A DNA stretch of 64,000 nt from Sneathiella chungangensis (GTDB lineage Bacteria > Pseudomonadota > Alphaproteobacteria > Sneathiellales > Sneathiellaceae): contig NZ_WTVA01000014.1 of assembly GCF_009882935.1 (NCBI RefSeq), forward strand, positions 62,001 to 126,000. The letters run 5' to 3'. The notes under the pieces are model-generated. The model worked only from the letters and a program-made list of their open reading frames with translations, had not been told where the DNA came from and made no database searches. Positions 62,409-64,000 of this stretch are shown one piece after another. The position numbers and the translations under genes are program-made. Positions within the stretch are counted from its first letter, which is position 1. Every line of letters begins with the position of its first letter.

Positions 62409-63113
62409 ATGCGAATTTTGATCGGACTACTGACTTTGGCTTTTAGTGTATTGGCGACAGCGCCGGCGATTGCCGGAAATGTTATCGCAAAAGCCCCGGA
62501 ACACGCCAAAACCTGCGCAAAAGCGGTAACAGCCGCAGAGAGTGAATACCGCCTTCCGAAGCGACTTCTGACGGCCGTATCGCTGACGGAGAGCGGCCAT
62601 TGGCACAAAGAGAAGAAGGAAATGATTGCCTGGCCCTGGACAGTTTATGCCGAGGGCCGCGGTCGATATTTCCCAAGCAAGGAGGCGGCGATCGATGAAG
62701 TAAAAATGTTGAAAGCCAAAGGCGTCCAGAATATCGATGTTGGCTGTATGCAGATCAATCTCTACTATCACCCCGACGCGTTCGAGGATTTAGAGACGGC
62801 ACTGGATCCCGAACAAAATACGCAATATGCCGCAAGGCTCCTCAAAAACCTGCGGGAGGAAAGCCGTTCATGGAATGTCGCCATCGCCCATTACCATTCC
62901 CGGAATCACAAATATAATGTGCCTTATCGCCAGAAAGTCCTGAAAATCTGGCAAAAGGAGCGCCGCAAGGATACTAACGCGCGGATGGCCGCCTCCCGCG
63001 AGGCCTACCGGTTGAAACGCGAAGAACTGGCGGAGCGTATCCGCGAGGCAAGCCAGCGCCGCTTTACGAAGGAAAACATGCAGAGGCTGGCGGCCGCCGA
63101 ACCCTCCTCCTGA
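62409..63113 (+). CDS. lytic transglycosylase, SLT domain
   Basis: A 234-residue exported enzyme that cleaves peptidoglycan glycan strands. Signal peptide RILIGLLTLAFSVLATAPA, cleaved near AIA-G at residue 21. The SLT fold shows AESEYRLPKRLLTAVSLTES with catalytic Glu in the ES pair near residue 60, then VGCMQINLYYHPDAF near residue 117 and AIAHYHSRNHKYN near residue 158. A basic helical C-terminus (about 180-234) is outside the domain. GAGGAAG precedes ATG 62409, 48 nt after the GNAT gene. Confidence 0.9.
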   Translation: MRILIGLLTLAFSVLATAPAIAGNVIAKAPEHAKTCAKAVTAAESEYRLPKRLLTAVSLTESGHWHKEKKEMIAWPWTVYAEGRGRYFPSKEAAIDEVKMLKAKGVQNIDVGCMQINLYYHPDAFEDLETALDPEQNTQYAARLLKNLREESRSWNVAIAHYHSRNHKYNVPYRQKVLKIWQKERRKDTNARMAASREAYRLKREELAERIREASQRRFTKENMQRLAAAEPSS

Positions 63114-63119
63114 GTGTGG

Positions 63120-64000
63120 TCAGTCGGCGGTCTCCCAGTTCCGCAAGGCCTCCTTGCGTTCAAGTCCCCAACGATAGCCGTGCAACTTGCCGTCCGTGCC
63201 GATCACCCGATGACACGGGACGATAAGCGAGACCGGATTGGTCGCGCAGGCCCGCCCGACCGCCCGTGCGGATTTTGGCGCTCCCAAGTCCTCGGCCAGC
63301 TGGCGGTAGGTCTTTGTTCTCCCGGGTCCGATTTCGAGAAGCGCCTGCCAGACTCTTCGCTGAAAGGCGGTGCCATACATATCCAGCGGTATTTCGGGCA
63401 ACGCGGCGGATGCGCCTTGCAGGAAATCGACAATGGCTTTCGACCAGTCCGCCAGTAGCCCGACATCAGCCGCAATCTCCGCACGGTAAAATTCCTGTTC
63501 CAGCTCCCGGATCAAATCCTTTTTGTTGTCACCGAAATATACCGCGCAGACGCCGTGACGCGTGCCGGCGACCAGCATCTGACCGAGAAAGCAGTCCGCG
63601 AAGGCATAGGCGATTTCCGCCCCCGCCCCGCCTTTGGCATAGGACGCAGGCGTCATGCCAAGGCGCGCATGGGCCTTTTCATAGAGGCGCGAGGTGGAAC
63701 CGAACCCCGCGCCATAAGCCGCGGCGGAGACGCTTTCGCCGGCTTTGACATTATCCTTGAATACCTCCGTTCGCCGGTTGTCGTAATATTCCATTGGCGA
63801 TATTCCGAGCACCTTCTTGAAGCTTCTGGAAAGATGGTCCTCACTATATCCGGTTTCTTCGGCGATCTGGCCGAGAGAGAGCCGTTCACCGGATTGCTCG
63901 CTTACATGCCGTTCGATTATCCGGCAAATCTGCCGCGTCAGGGAAAGGCTCGGGTCGGCAATTTTCACCAGGTCCGGCCGGCACCGGCGGCAGGCGCGAA
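63120..64000 (-). CDS. ada: Ada: bifunctional methyl-DNA repair protein and regulator, 5' end outside window
   Basis: The part seen includes the AraC-type helix-turn-helix region (LGQIAEETGYSEDHLSRSFK, then a second HTH up to PASYAKGG) and the C-terminal O6-alkylguanine transferase domain with the acceptor Cys in VSLIVPCHRVIG. A GTG at 63968 could be taken as a start, but the frame continues to the edge as RACRRCRPDLV, which is the end of the Ada zinc domain with its CxxC pair. The gene is thus full Ada, cut by the window edge. On methylation of its zinc Cys, Ada activates ada and other repair genes. Confidence 0.92.
   Translation of the reverse strand, partial: RACRRCRPDLVKIADPSLSLTRQICRIIERHVSEQSGERLSLGQIAEETGYSEDHLSRSFKKVLGISPMEYYDNRRTEVFKDNVKAGESVSAAAYGAGFGSTSRLYEKAHARLGMTPASYAKGGAGAEIAYAFADCFLGQMLVAGTRHGVCAVYFGDNKKDLIRELEQEFYRAEIAADVGLLADWSKAIVDFLQGASAALPEIPLDMYGTAFQRRVWQALLEIGPGRTKTYRQLAEDLGAPKSARAVGRACATNPVSLIVPCHRVIGTDGKLHGYRWGLERKEALRNWETAD

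Overview
The window is 64 kb of an alphaproteobacterial chromosome with about 55% G+C. Nothing in it looks acquired: there is no insertion sequence, integrase, prophage gene or CRISPR array, and base composition looks even throughout. The assignment rests on a circularly permuted two-piece tmRNA followed by an alphaproteobacterial-type SspB, a CpdR response regulator, the Usg, DUF1491, DUF2336 and DUF4169 families, and a perfect TTAA-N7-TTAA CtrA-type box. The mix of valine/acyl-CoA catabolism, a formate dehydrogenase, D-glutamate genes and a haloalkane dehalogenase suggests a free-living aerobic heterotroph, possibly marine. I cannot name the genus.

Layout. 1-11 kb: the 3' part of a formate dehydrogenase alpha gene, then a class I glutamine amidotransferase; a leftward five-gene operon headed by mmsA-mmsB (valine degradation) with a divergent LysR regulator; an EamA transporter; and mobA-fdhD, which serve the formate dehydrogenase. 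11-16 kb: membrane acyltransferase, cysQ, acuI-like reductase, usg, a VOC protein, pyrC. 16-26 kb: a dense rightward housekeeping block (ygfZ, VOC, metallo-hydrolase, tag, a small gene, a DUF1491 gene that seems to start at CTG, thyA, folA, permuted ssrA, sspB, fumarase, ribbon-helix-helix protein, DUF4169, a 52-codon gene, haloalkane dehalogenase). 26-35 kb: a 1375-residue FecR/Calx-beta/vWA/RTX protein bracketed by two class III nucleotidyl cyclases, then a HAD protein and an exported pentapeptide-repeat protein. 35-43 kb: HAD hydrolase, FAD-linked dehydrogenase, thioesterase, DUF2336 protein behind a CtrA-type box, soluble cytochrome c, and a GGDEF-EAL protein with a degenerate GGDEF site. 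43-50 kb: gamma-carbonic-anhydrase-like protein, dgcN-dgcA, enoyl-CoA hydratase, M20 peptidase, typA and a lone biotinyl-domain protein. 50-64 kb: a 1077-residue two-TM coiled-coil protein, CaiB-type CoA-transferase, MFS transporter, AsmA-like and MscS proteins, small lipoproteins, tRNA-Val(GAC), cpdR, an N-formylglutamate amidohydrolase-like gene, a GNAT enzyme, a lytic transglycosylase and the 3' part of ada.

How the genes work together. Three themes stand out. First, ClpXP proteolysis and ribosome rescue: the tmRNA that encodes a degradation tag sits directly before the adaptor that delivers tagged proteins to ClpXP, and a CpdR-type ClpXP regulator lies 39 kb on. The DUF4169 protein two genes after sspB carries at its N-terminus a close match to the C-terminal ClpX-docking tail of SspB. 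Second, cyclic-nucleotide signalling around an exported repeat protein: FecR/vWA/RTX gene, divergent CHASE2 cyclase and convergent 2TM cyclase. Third, molybdoenzyme supply: formate dehydrogenase with mobA and fdhD nearby. Most other genes are ordinary acyl-CoA, nucleotide and amino-acid metabolism.
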